The notes under the pieces were generated by a model. That model saw nothing but the letters and a program-made list of their open reading frames with translations, was not told where the DNA came from and did no database searches. A program made the position numbers and the translations under genes. Positions 12,045 through 21,538 of a DNA stretch of 64,000 bases are shown here, piece after piece. Origin of the DNA: Telmatactis stephensoni (taxonomy: Eukaryota; Cnidaria; Anthozoa; Actiniaria; Isophelliidae); NCBI GenBank assembly GCA_029948255.1, contig JALIZF010001459.1:264003-328002 (forward strand), read 5' to 3'. Positions within the stretch are counted from its first letter, which is position 1, and the number at the start of each line of letters is the position of its first letter.

Positions 12045-12417
12045 AGCCAGAACCCGGGGGGTTGTGAAAGGATCGGGTATACTCGTCGGAAATTTTCAAA
12101 AATACTCCTACCAGAAGTCTTTTTAAAAGGGCGTGGCTGGACGATTAGCGATAACAAGCTTATGAACATTATTATTATGAACACAGAATCGGACGATTGG
12201 CACGCTTTTTTGGAACAATTAAATTTCGTCCATTTGAGCACAAGATAATTTTGGCGATGGGCTAAATTTTGATATCCTAAAAGATACCAGGAAATGCTAA
12301 AACTCTAAACTTAAATTTCCACACCCTAAAAGATACCAAATTGCTGATTTTTCTCCTAAGAGATACGACGAGCATACCTGATCCTTTTATAATGGAGTCC
12401 CCCCCTGGCAGCCAGAA
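12045..12417. mobile_element. short inverted-repeat DNA element
   Basis: Left end CCCGGGGGGTTGTGAAAGGA then TCGGGTATACTCGTCG; right end, reverse-complemented, AGGGGGGGACTCCATTATAA then AAGGATCAGGTATGCTCGTCG. The outer C/G run followed by ACTCC resembles the ends of the elements at 31019-31405 and 34929-35312. Non-coding. Confidence 0.65.
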
Positions 12418-12488
12418 TAAGTCTCTTGTTTTCAGTGTCAATACAATAAACTTTATTTATCCTAGAATTTAAAATAGCAAATACTAAA

Positions 12489-12607
12489 GGGTTATTAACC
12501 GAGCGCGAGGTCTGTATGGGAAAATATCAGACCGAGGTCTTGACAGTACTGTACAAAAAGACCGAAGTCTGATATTTTCCCATACAGACCGAGCAAACGA
12601 GGTTAAT
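12489..12607. repeat. near-perfect ~50-bp palindrome
   Basis: The arm GGTTATTAACC, then GAGGTCTGTATGGGAAAATA and TCAGACC, is repeated in reverse complement after a ~20-bp centre (TTGACAGTACTGTAC). It is followed up to about 12770 by a second inverted pair around TTATTATATGGCT. Probably the fold-back end of a non-autonomous element. Confidence 0.7.
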
Positions 12608-13674
12608 AACTTATTTATTATATGGCTTTGAGAAGTCCCGCTAAAACAATTGCCAAACACAAACTTTTCAGTCTTTTCATCCGGGACAGCGGTTCTGATA
12701 TGGCAAAATACAGACCATGCCATCGTTAGCCAATCAGAATTCAGGAAATTATCTAGCCATATAATAAATGCTGATATCTCCCCAGGCCTTGTCACAAGCC
12801 TTACTCTGGCTCCAGAAAGATAAAGAAAGTAAGAGGTTGTTATAAGATCATAAATCACTCTACATTTTTTACTGAACCGTGGTTGTTCTGACACATGTAA
12901 ATTCAGATCTTTTCATGGTTGAATTGAAAGGTACACAGACGAACAAGACTCAAATTTACTGGAAAGACATTAATATTCAAGTTATTGGTTTTACTCGAAG
13001 TCGTATCTCGCTTCGCTCGTTTAAAAATAGACATGACCTTTTTTAAGAGGGTAGGGGGTCGCTAGCCCGGCTTTGCCCGGGCATAGGAGGGGAGGGAGTC
13101 ACTAGTTCGGGCAGCTTGGGCGGCCCGTGTCGCAGGATTGGTACTTTTTACAACAACCGCATACTAAACTATGCTTTATTCCAAGTAGCTGCATACATAA
13201 TACAACTATAGAACACAAATCTGACTGAAAAAAATGTCCATAAACCTACACATCTCAAGCAAATAGTTTTATGTCTTTTATCATTGTTTATTAATGTAAA
13301 ACGATCGCTTATACACCGAATAGAAGTATGATTGTAGTCTGGATTGATTAGCCTCTCATTCATGTCAAAACCCTTTGTGTTTCCAGCTGAACACGAGGCT
13401 AGTGAATCCAGAACAATGACAGTTTAAATTGGACGCCAATTTCCATTTAATCAATACTTTGGATGGAAGATGTAGGGCACTCGAAAAACAAGAGAATCAC
13501 TCGGCTACGCCTCGTGTTCCTAAGCTTGCGTTTCTCGTGCTCTACCAGTTCTTTAGCGTTTATCACAGCGCGCGTGTTCTATATTGTTTAAATAGAGTTT
13601 TGAATTAAAAAGAGCGGACATTTTTATGTTGAATTTAAGGAATATAAATCGCGCGCGCATGTCTCTGTTCTGTG

Positions 13675-14015
13675 TGTACAGTCCCAAATAATTACCACAA
13701 GATCAGGGAGGCGTATCAGAGCTCCCAAGAGATTTTGAGTCTCTTGGAATGTATATAGTATCTCATTTTAATTTTAAATTTAACTGTAAAAATCAAGAAC
13801 ATTTATTGAATAAGCACAAGCACCTAGAATTAGACCACGAAGCACATAGAGTAAAAGTAAAAGTCAAGTACCTAGTAAAAGTCAAGTATCAAGTTGAATA
13901 CCTAGTAAAAGTCAAGTATCAAGTCGAATACCTAGTCAAAGAATTGAACTATACCAATATCATATCCAGTCAAGTAAGTATAGATTTTAAGAAGAAGCAA
14001 ATATGGGCCCCTACA
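13675..14015 (+). repeat. 5' LTR of the BEL/Pao element
   Basis: 341 bp, TGTACA...CCTACA. It contains a short internal tandem repeat around 13856-13945 (AAAAGTCAAGTAT(C)AAGT(T/C)GAATACCTAGT). A small ATG frame starts in the LTR at 13749, but it is only the LTR repeat read as protein. Confidence 0.95.
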
Positions 14016-14017
14016 TT

Positions 14018-14035
14018 TGGTAGCAGAGCAAGGTT
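14018..14035 (+). other. primer-binding site, initiator-Met tRNA type
   Basis: TGGTAGCAGAG followed by CAAGGTTT. From memory, the 3' end of animal initiator tRNA-Met gives a complement beginning TGGTAGCAGAGGATGGTTT, so the first 11 bases match and the next few have two mismatches. It lies two bases inside the LTR border, as expected for minus-strand priming. Confidence 0.7.
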
Positions 14036-14043
14036 TAATTATC

Positions 14044-17000
14044 ATGTCGACGAACAAGGACCTATTTTCGAGAATACAAAGCATGGCCGCTGCCGATGTG
14101 AGAAACGAGTTGGAGGCGAATGGGTTGCCGACGTTGGGTACGAAAGCTGAAATCGTTAACAGGTTATACGAGTTTAAAAAGACTCAAGGTAAGCGTCCTT
14201 TCTTGGCTCCTTCATTTAGTTTGACAGTACCGTTGAGTTCCACTCCTGTGAAGGGCGCCGGTGGCGCGGAAAGTGAACAGTCTAGGATAGAAGAAATATT
14301 GGAGGATAGAGTGAAAATATTGGAGGATAGAGTAACGAATAGTTTGGATCGGATCGGGAAACAAGTGATGTTACTTTTTGGTGATTATGCACAGAATAAA
14401 TACCAAGAAAAACCGGCTTCAACTGAAATTGATGAATTGAATTTAGAAGAAGAGAATTTACATGTAATTACTCCTGGGATTACCGAATCAACTAAATTAC
14501 CAGAGTCCGTGACTTTGTTAAAACGAAAGTTGAAGATGATTGGCACAACTATCGAATTATTATTTACTGAAGTTGAGAATTTAGAAAAGCTTCCAAATAA
14601 ATCACGTTACGAAATGGAGTCGGTTGTAAGTCGTTTAAATGAATCGGAACGAAATTACAGTAAAGTAGTCCAAGAACTTATCGTTACGTTATCCGATGAG
14701 AAAACAGTAGACTTAGAAATTAAGAACTGGGCGTTATTTCAGCAGGAAATATTACGCTATACTAGAAAAGCGGAAAGCTATGTTTCGTTATGCCGCAAAG
14801 AAGAGAATGATCACGCATCACAATTGACGGAATCGCACAAGAATTGCTCGCGTGTAAATCACCTACGATTACCAAAATTTACTTTGCCTGAATTTTCTGG
14901 AGACATCCTAGAATGGATTTCTTGGTGGGATCAGTTCAAGACGTGTATTCATGAAAACGATGCGTTAGGAGATCGAGAACGATTCAATTATTTACGTATG
15001 TATCTAAAAGGTTCTGCTAAAAGAGCGATCGAATATATTGAAGTTTCAAGTGATAATTATAACAAAGCCATCGAAGCTCTAAAGAAAAGATATGGAAGAA
15101 AGCGCATAGTTGTTGAACATTTAGTAGAATCTATTTTAAGTATAGAAAAGAAAGAGAAGTTAGATGCTCGTTCATTACGTTATTTGTACGACACGATGGT
15201 GAATCGTTACCACACATTGGAGTCTCACGAACCCAACCTGAAGTACTGCCACCGCATTATAGTTCCAATATTACAGTCTAAATTGCCCCAAGAAGTGAGA
15301 AAGAAATGGGAGTATGATTTGTCTAAGATTGAAAACGAGGAAGAAGATAAGAAGATTACTGTTGAATATTTCTTTGACTTTCTTCGTTCGCATGTTATGT
15401 CAGAAGAAGCGTCAGAAAATTCTCGCAAAGAACCTCAAGAGAGGAAGAATTTAAAACCGAGATTTACCGGCACTACAAGCAATTTCATGTCAACAGCTAC
15501 AGCATTAACCAGCAATTCAAAACCGGACGACCAAAAGACGAAGCAAGGTAACGAGTGCGCGTTTTGTGAAAAGGCTCATGATTCCTCAAGATGTTACAAG
15601 ATTCAGAAGAAATCTGTTGATGAAAGGCTGAAATTAATCAAAGAGAAGAAGTTGTGTTTTAATTGTCTGCGTCCTTCTGGTCCAAATCATTCAAGTGCAA
15701 ACTGCAAAGTTCCAGGATGTTTAATAGAGGGCTGCAATAAAAAACACCATGTCTTGTTACATCGTACTTCACAAAGATCAGCACCAACAGAAGCTAATTA
15801 TCAAAATTCCAACTCTGAAAATCAAGATTCTTCGATTGATCAAGTAGTTGGTCATTCAGGTGTTTTTGCTGGAGTGATGCAATCTGAAAGTCAAGCGAGA
15901 CTACTCCCTACCGCTCTTGCTGTAATACACTACAATGGCATACAATTAGAAGTTCGAGTTTTGGTGGATAGTGGTAGTGACCACTCTTACATTCGTAGAG
16001 AAGTTGCAGATGCCTTACAATTGCCTTCTAATGGTCCTTTAAAGTCTATGACTATCTTTATGCACGGGGGACAAGCAAAAACAACAATGGTCAAGAATGT
16101 GCAGTTTCAACTTTCCCCTGCCAGTGATGGTAACAAGAAAATCAGTTTTTCAGCATGGTCTGTTAACTCAGTTTGTTCTCCTCTAGAACCAATTGAAACC
16201 GATCTAAGCAACTACACCCACTTAAAGGGGCTCAACCTAGCAGATAAGTTTCCAAGAGGATCTGCAACAATTGATATACTGATAGGTACCGATCAGTTGA
16301 ATCAAGTATTGCTAAATGGTCTTCGAAAAGGTCCCCAATCTACACCTCTTGGAATGAATTCAATCTTTGGATGGTTGATATCTGGTTGCATTGGTCACAA
16401 GCCAAAGAGTTCAAACAAAATCACCTCTGTTACCAACTTGGCAGTTGTGCGTTTGGTAGAAGAAGAAGAACAGGAAGAAACTACCTTTAATCTAAAGAAG
16501 TTCTGGGAGCTAGAATCTATTGGCCTTGTTGATAAGAAAAGAGAGTTATCCTGTCAAGAAGAAGAGGCATTAAATCAGTTTAATTCAGCCATTTCATATG
16601 ATGGTATTCGCTATGAAATTGGCCTACCATGGAGAAAGAATCGTCCTGAATTACTGTCAAATCGTCCACAAGCATTAAATCGCTTAGTAAAGATTGAGAA
16701 AGCATTGAGTAGAGATCCAGTAAAGGAAGAGATGTATAAGGAAGCTATGCAGCAGTATTTTAAAGATGGGCATGCAAAAGGTGTAACTGAAGTGGAAGAG
16801 AAAACCAGTGATGTCTATTATTTACCACACCACCCTGTCTTTCGTGAAGACCGAACCACCACTAAATGTAGAATAGTATTTGATGCATCAGCAAAAAACT
16901 GCCATGGCATTTCACTTAACGACTGCCTACTTCCCGGTCCAGCCCTGCAGTCCAATTTGGTATCTCTCCTTCTCCGCTTTCGTTTACATAAGGTGGCTAT

Positions 17001-20000
17001 GATGGCAGACATCAGGAAAATGTTTTTACAAGTCAAACTCACAGAGAAGGATCAAGATTTCCATCGTTTTCTTTGGAGAAAGTCTAAAGATGAACAAGCA
17101 GAAACCTACTGTATGACAAGGATAACATTTGGTGTCATTAGTAGTCCTTTTGAAGCCATAGCAACAATTCATCATCATGCTGCAAAGAAGTCTGCAGAAT
17201 TCCCAAGAGCTGCAAAGGAAGTTAAAGAGAATATGTATGTTGATGATTATCTGAGTGGAGAAGACACAGTTAATAAAGCTTTTAGTTTACATGAAGAGAT
17301 TTGCCAACTGATGAAAACTGGAGGATTTGAAATGGTTAAGTGGTACACCAACTCACCAAATCTGTATGAACGCATAAAGCCAGAACTAAGAGGTCCAACA
17401 ACTGTGGTCAAATTAACCAACGAAATGGAACCACTTAAGGCTCTTGGCATATCTTGGAATACCCAGGAAGATGTATTCATATTCACTCAAGGTCAAAATC
17501 TACTTGAATCTGAAGATCAGAGAACCAAGCGAAGTTTGATAAGTATTGCTTCAAAACTCTTTGATCCTTTGGGTTTCCTGAGTCCTTATACTATCAGAGC
17601 CAAAATCCTATTTCAAGAACTATGGTTAAAAGGCATCAAGTGGGATGAATTCTTAGATGAAGATATTACTGAGAAGTGGTTACAATGGAAGAAAGAATTA
17701 ATGGCCTTAAAGGACATTAAGATACCTAGAAGTTTTGGAGAACTGAACCAGATCGTGGATACCCAATTGCATGGTTTTTGTGATGCAAGTACAAGTGCCT
17801 ATGGTGCTGTGACATACCTCAGATTTTCAGACATTGATGGTAATGTGAAGACACTTTTGATGATGGCAAAGTCAAAGGTTGCACCAACAAAACGTATCTC
17901 ACTACCAAGGTTAGAATTGTTAGCTGCCTACATTCTTTCCAAGTTAATCAATTTTGTCTTGGAATCCATTCCTTTCAATATCACAGAACCAATTTGTTGG
18001 ACCGATAGCATGGTTTCCTTAGCATGGATACATCAACCAACTCATAAGCTAAAAACCTTTGTAGCAAATCGTGTTCAAGCAATCCAAGAGAACGTACCAC
18101 CTGAACAATGGCGATTTTGTCCCGGTCAACAAAATCCTGCTGATTTACTTACACGTGGTGAAACATTGACAAGTATTGCAGATAATAGTACTTGGTGGTA
18201 TGGCCCACAGTGGCTCAAAGATCCTCCAGATGGATGGCCAGAGAAGAAGATTGATTTCTCAAAGCAAGTTGATTTGGAAACCTCTCAAAGGGAGGTGTTT
18301 CTTTCAGAAGGAAAGAAAATTGCCGTTGCAATGACAGGTACTACTGCACACCAGAGTGATGCATATATTTATGAGCTTCAAAGTCGTTATGAAACCTGGC
18401 AAAGGTTGATGAGAATAGTAGCCTGGTTATTAAAGTGGCATCGTTTGTACAAGAAATCAACTGGATTAGGATATCTATCAGCTGAAGAAATCAAAGAAGC
18501 AGAATTTACCTTACTAAGATGTGTCCAGCAGACCACCTTCACAAAGGAAATAGAAGAAATGGAACAAGGCAAAGAAGTATCTCAAAGTAGCAGATTGGTC
18601 AATTTAGATCCACAACATGACAAAGAGAAGAATTTACTAGTAGTTGGTGGTCGATTGCAATTTGCTCAAATTCCTGAAGAAGCTAAGCATCAAGTGATAA
18701 TTCCTCATAAGGATCCAGTAATAGAGAAGTTAATCCTACATATACATGTAAAAGCCAGCCATGCAGGACCAGAAACCACACTTGCAATTTTACGTCAACG
18801 ATTTTGGCTGATCCAAGGACGAAGAGAAGTAAAGAGAGTGTTGTTGAAATGCCTGATTTGCAAGCACTGGAAAACTAAATCAGTACAACAAAAGATGGCA
18901 CCTCTTCCGTTGGAGAGAGTGCAAGTGGCCCCACCCTTCACTAATGTTGGATTGGATTTCACTGGCCCACTATATCTCAAAGTTCAAGGGCAATCAAGTT
19001 TGACGAAAGCTTACATATGTATTTTTGTCTGTGAAGATACAAGAGCTGTACATTTGGAGTTAACAAATAACATGACTACAGAAGAATTTTTGCAAGCTTA
19101 CAGACGAATGGTAAATCGACGTGGAATGCCAAGAATTATTCGTTCTGACAATCAAACTACCTTCCACAAAGCAGCTAAGGTTTTCAAGGCATCAAAAGAA
19201 AAGGTGAAACTGACTAAGATTGATCCCAAAGAAGTCGAAAGTAAATTAGCCAATGATCGAGTAACTTGGAAGTTCATCACTGAGAGAGCAAGTCATCGTG
19301 GAGGTCATTGGGAGCGGGTATGTCGCCAAATTAAAGAACCACTGAGAAGAGTATTAGGAAAGGCTTTGTTAACCTACTCAGAGATGAATACAGTATTGAC
19401 AGACATCGAAGCTACTATTAATTCTCGACCTTTAACATACGTTGGTAGTGATATAAGAGATGGTCAAGTAATCACCCCAGCACTTCTCGTCATTGGCAGA
19501 GATTTAAAAACAGTGCCAGAAGGTCCTTTAACCAATTCACAAGTGTCATTATCTGACAGATATCGCTATCAACAAACACTCCAAAACCATTTTTGGAATC
19601 GTTGGACTAAAGAGTATCTGCCACGTCTTACCTTGCGACAAAAATGGACAAACCAAACCAAACCACTCAAGGAAAATGATGTTGTTCTTATTACTGATGA
19701 TAACATTCCAAGAAAACAATGGAAGTTAGGGAAGATCCTTCAAGCATTTCCAGGATCAGATGGCCTGATTCGTACAGTGAAAGTAATGACAAGAAATGGA
19801 CAAGTTATCAACAGACCAGTACAAAAGTTACATCTGTTAGAAGAACACCAAGATGTTCAGACTTCCCAATTCACATCTGAATGTCCTATCAACTCACAAG
19901 TTCACAAGCCTATACAACAATCAACTATCAAGGTTAAATCCTCCAAACCCAGAAAATCCAAAAATGGCATTCCGCCATTGGTAGGGGAGGATGTACAGTC

Positions 20001-20055
20001 CCAAATAATTACCACAAGATCAGGGAGGCGTATCAGAGCTCCCAAGAGATTTTGA
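14044..20055 (+). CDS. BEL/Pao gag-pol polyprotein
   Basis: Single frame of 2003 residues from the first in-frame ATG; upstream in-frame codons fall in the primer-binding site. Order of domains: SAP-like motif near residues 14-45 (ELEANGLPTLGTKAEIVNRL); charged coiled-coil stretch; gag of the DUF1759 type (about 266-450); cysteine/histidine knuckles near 505 (CAFCEKAHDSSRC) and 538; aspartic protease with DSGSDHS near 641; reverse transcriptase with YVDD near 1065; RNase H with FCDAS near 1246; integrase zinc finger HVKASH ... CLIC (about 1565-1606); integrase core with D in LDFTG (about 1638), D in RSDNQ (about 1701) and E in GHWER (about 1757); and a DUF5641-type C-terminal domain (about 1850-1937). 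All catalytic residues I looked for are present and there is no stop or frameshift. The last 20 codons lie inside the 3' LTR. Replication would be by reverse transcription in a cytoplasmic particle, with integration in the nucleus. Confidence 0.96.
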   Translation: MSTNKDLFSRIQSMAAADVRNELEANGLPTLGTKAEIVNRLYEFKKTQGKRPFLAPSFSLTVPLSSTPVKGAGGAESEQSRIEEILEDRVKILEDRVTNSLDRIGKQVMLLFGDYAQNKYQEKPASTEIDELNLEEENLHVITPGITESTKLPESVTLLKRKLKMIGTTIELLFTEVENLEKLPNKSRYEMESVVSRLNESERNYSKVVQELIVTLSDEKTVDLEIKNWALFQQEILRYTRKAESYVSLCRKEENDHASQLTESHKNCSRVNHLRLPKFTLPEFSGDILEWISWWDQFKTCIHENDALGDRERFNYLRMYLKGSAKRAIEYIEVSSDNYNKAIEALKKRYGRKRIVVEHLVESILSIEKKEKLDARSLRYLYDTMVNRYHTLESHEPNLKYCHRIIVPILQSKLPQEVRKKWEYDLSKIENEEEDKKITVEYFFDFLRSHVMSEEASENSRKEPQERKNLKPRFTGTTSNFMSTATALTSNSKPDDQKTKQGNECAFCEKAHDSSRCYKIQKKSVDERLKLIKEKKLCFNCLRPSGPNHSSANCKVPGCLIEGCNKKHHVLLHRTSQRSAPTEANYQNSNSENQDSSIDQVVGHSGVFAGVMQSESQARLLPTALAVIHYNGIQLEVRVLVDSGSDHSYIRREVADALQLPSNGPLKSMTIFMHGGQAKTTMVKNVQFQLSPASDGNKKISFSAWSVNSVCSPLEPIETDLSNYTHLKGLNLADKFPRGSATIDILIGTDQLNQVLLNGLRKGPQSTPLGMNSIFGWLISGCIGHKPKSSNKITSVTNLAVVRLVEEEEQEETTFNLKKFWELESIGLVDKKRELSCQEEEALNQFNSAISYDGIRYEIGLPWRKNRPELLSNRPQALNRLVKIEKALSRDPVKEEMYKEAMQQYFKDGHAKGVTEVEEKTSDVYYLPHHPVFREDRTTTKCRIVFDASAKNCHGISLNDCLLPGPALQSNLVSLLLRFRLHKVAMMADIRKMFLQVKLTEKDQDFHRFLWRKSKDEQAETYCMTRITFGVISSPFEAIATIHHHAAKKSAEFPRAAKEVKENMYVDDYLSGEDTVNKAFSLHEEICQLMKTGGFEMVKWYTNSPNLYERIKPELRGPTTVVKLTNEMEPLKALGISWNTQEDVFIFTQGQNLLESEDQRTKRSLISIASKLFDPLGFLSPYTIRAKILFQELWLKGIKWDEFLDEDITEKWLQWKKELMALKDIKIPRSFGELNQIVDTQLHGFCDASTSAYGAVTYLRFSDIDGNVKTLLMMAKSKVAPTKRISLPRLELLAAYILSKLINFVLESIPFNITEPICWTDSMVSLAWIHQPTHKLKTFVANRVQAIQENVPPEQWRFCPGQQNPADLLTRGETLTSIADNSTWWYGPQWLKDPPDGWPEKKIDFSKQVDLETSQREVFLSEGKKIAVAMTGTTAHQSDAYIYELQSRYETWQRLMRIVAWLLKWHRLYKKSTGLGYLSAEEIKEAEFTLLRCVQQTTFTKEIEEMEQGKEVSQSSRLVNLDPQHDKEKNLLVVGGRLQFAQIPEEAKHQVIIPHKDPVIEKLILHIHVKASHAGPETTLAILRQRFWLIQGRREVKRVLLKCLICKHWKTKSVQQKMAPLPLERVQVAPPFTNVGLDFTGPLYLKVQGQSSLTKAYICIFVCEDTRAVHLELTNNMTTEEFLQAYRRMVNRRGMPRIIRSDNQTTFHKAAKVFKASKEKVKLTKIDPKEVESKLANDRVTWKFITERASHRGGHWERVCRQIKEPLRRVLGKALLTYSEMNTVLTDIEATINSRPLTYVGSDIRDGQVITPALLVIGRDLKTVPEGPLTNSQVSLSDRYRYQQTLQNHFWNRWTKEYLPRLTLRQKWTNQTKPLKENDVVLITDDNIPRKQWKLGKILQAFPGSDGLIRTVKVMTRNGQVINRPVQKLHLLEEHQDVQTSQFTSECPINSQVHKPIQQSTIKVKSSKPRKSKNGIPPLVGEDVQSQIITTRSGRRIRAPKRF

Positions 20056-20332
20056 GTCTCTTGGAATGTATATAGTATCTCATTTTAATTTTAAATTTAA
20101 CTGTAAAAATCAAGAACATTTATTGAATAAGCACAAGCACCTAGAATTAGACCACGAAGCACATAGAGTAAAAGTAAAAGTCAAGTACCTAGTAAAAGTC
20201 AAGTATCAAGTTGAATACCTAGTAAAAGTCAAGTATCAAGTCGAATACCTAGTCAAAGAATTGAACTATACCAATATCATATCCAGTCAAGTAAGTATAG
20301 ATTTTAAGAAGAAGCAAATATGGGCCCCTACA
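19992..20332 (+). repeat. 3' LTR of the BEL/Pao element
   Basis: 341 bp, the same as the 5' LTR by eye. Its first 64 bases also encode the C-terminus and stop codon (TGA 20053-20055) of the polyprotein. Confidence 0.95.
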
Positions 20333-20766
20333 CTGTGATATAAACACGATGGAAGATGTAGAGCAAGAGAAAAGCAAGCTTGCTTTTCGATTTAGATAGA
20401 GCTGTGGCTTAATATCGTGTGGTGAATAACCATATCATTTTCCCGAGTATTACCATACGGCTAACACTCCGGTCTTGGGCTCCTTGGGCAGGACAAAATA
20501 CTAGCGAGTGAGTTCAAAGAAGAAAGAAGCGAGATGGTAGAAATATATGTACGCTGTATGCAACAGAAACCCTTGTAGAAATCTGTCAAGTCAACAAGAG
20601 ATTCGTTATCAAAATCCCCCTTTATATCAATGCCTAATACAATCTCTTAATGTGAAGCTGTACAATGCAAGTAGCCTCATCTTGATACTTTTGTATGTGG
20701 CAAGTAAAGTGTATCTCGGAAGTCGGCCATTTAATGCATTATTCAGTAACGCTTGTACATAATCAC

Positions 20767-21000
20767 AAGCATGGCCGAGTGGTCAGAGCGTTGGTCTCGC
20801 AATCTGGCGGTCCCAGGTTCGATTCCCGCTCTTGCCACTAGCTGAGACTGAATTTGTTCCGATTTCGATTAGTTCAAATTCAGTTTCTCGGCCATGCTTG
20901 TAATATAGCCAACTGGTTTGCCTCCTTGCCAGTTGGGATTCTTAATCCATTTATGTTTGATTATACTTCATTTCATTTCAGTTCATTTCAACCGCATTTG
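20767..21000 (+). mobile_element. tRNA-derived SINE, plus strand
   Basis: The head has an A-box-like TGGCCGAGTGGTCAGAGCG and a B-box GGTTCGATTCCC (20816-20827). The acceptor ends pair poorly, so it is not a functional tRNA. The body follows, then a tail of TTCATTTCATTTCAGTTCATTT. A 15-base word of the head (ACAAGCATGGCCGAG) is repeated in inverse orientation at about 20888-20902. Confidence 0.7.
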
Positions 21001-21049
21001 ATTATATACATATAGATATTTGCGGTATATAAATCTTAAAATTTATCTA

Positions 21050-21055
21050 TTTATT
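21050..21055 (-). promoter_or_regulatory. polyadenylation signal, gene A
   Basis: AATAAA on the minus strand, about 160 bp after the stop. The region is AT-rich, so it could be chance. Confidence 0.35.
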
Positions 21056-21066
21056 ATATTTAAGTT

Positions 21067-21215
21067 TATAGTATGTCCGAAGCTGTGCATCTGAAATACA
21101 CTTGACATAACAGACTGAACTACTACCGTGCTTGATGTCTTGATGGTTTTATCAGTTTGACCAACACGGTTAGAGGTATAATATCCAGTAGTCGGAGAGC
21201 CAGCGTCCCATCTAT
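21067..21215 (-). pseudogene. decayed partial copy of gene A exon 4
   Basis: The plus strand reads CGAAGCTGTGCATCTGAAAT ... GGTTAGAGGTATAATATCCAGTAGTC. The exon just to its right has GAGGCTGTGCATCTGTAAAA ... GTTAGAGGTATCCAGTAGTC in the same order. On the minus strand the words RCTAS survive, but the frame is shifted and has stops. It lies directly behind the stop codon of exon 4. Confidence 0.6.
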
Positions 21216-21538
21216 CTAGTACCGTTGGTACGTTATCAAGTGTGAGTCGTTTCCAACCCTATTTGAGGCTGTGCATCTGTAAAACGACTTTTGTATATAT
21301 GGTGGAAGTGTAACTCTGCTTGTCATCTTGTTTTTAGTTTGTCTAATGATGTGGCCAGCAGTTAGAGGTATCCAGTAGTCTGGGTGTGGCTTGGCAGCAG
21401 ATCCCCAAAATAACTGCATCTCCCAGGTAAATTTTGGTGGAGGGTTTCCTCTGGTTGCTCTACAACTGACCATATAAGGGACTTTCTGGTGTCGAGGATT
21501 CAACTTGAGCGCGGATGATTTTGCCAAAACAGGTTTCA
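21216..21538 (-). CDS. exon 4 of gene A: fourth Ig domain with stop
   Basis: Acceptor ACTTTTTTTCAG, phase 1. Contains YMVSCRATRGNPPPKFTWEM and KSFYRCTASNRVGN. The frame ends ITYQRY then TAG at 21216-21218, where the gene D exon instead has a GTGGGT donor. Confidence 0.68.

Larger units (their letters stand above)
13670..20337 (+). mobile_element. intact BEL/Pao LTR retrotransposon
   Basis: A complete element. Two 341-bp LTRs (13675-14015 and 19992-20332) read the same base for base by eye. They start TGTACAGTCCC and end CCCCTACA, so they follow the TG...CA rule. The 5-bp target duplication CTGTG flanks the element (13670-13674 and 20333-20337). A primer-binding site follows the 5' LTR after two bases, and one uninterrupted gag-pol frame fills the interior. 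I see no env frame. Identical LTRs mean very recent insertion, since the two copies are made identical at integration and drift apart afterwards. It lies between Ig genes 0 and A, outside any exon I can call. Confidence 0.96.

Noticed and set aside
12484..12894. 136-residue minus-strand frame
   Set aside because: It runs through a palindromic element; no domain or splice support.
13749..14150. 133-residue frame beginning in the 5' LTR
   Set aside because: It covers LTR repeats and the primer-binding site and is out of frame with gag; its first part recurs in the 3' LTR.
20767..20840. Functional tRNA gene
   Set aside because: A and B boxes are present but the acceptor arms do not pair, and a SINE body and tail follow.
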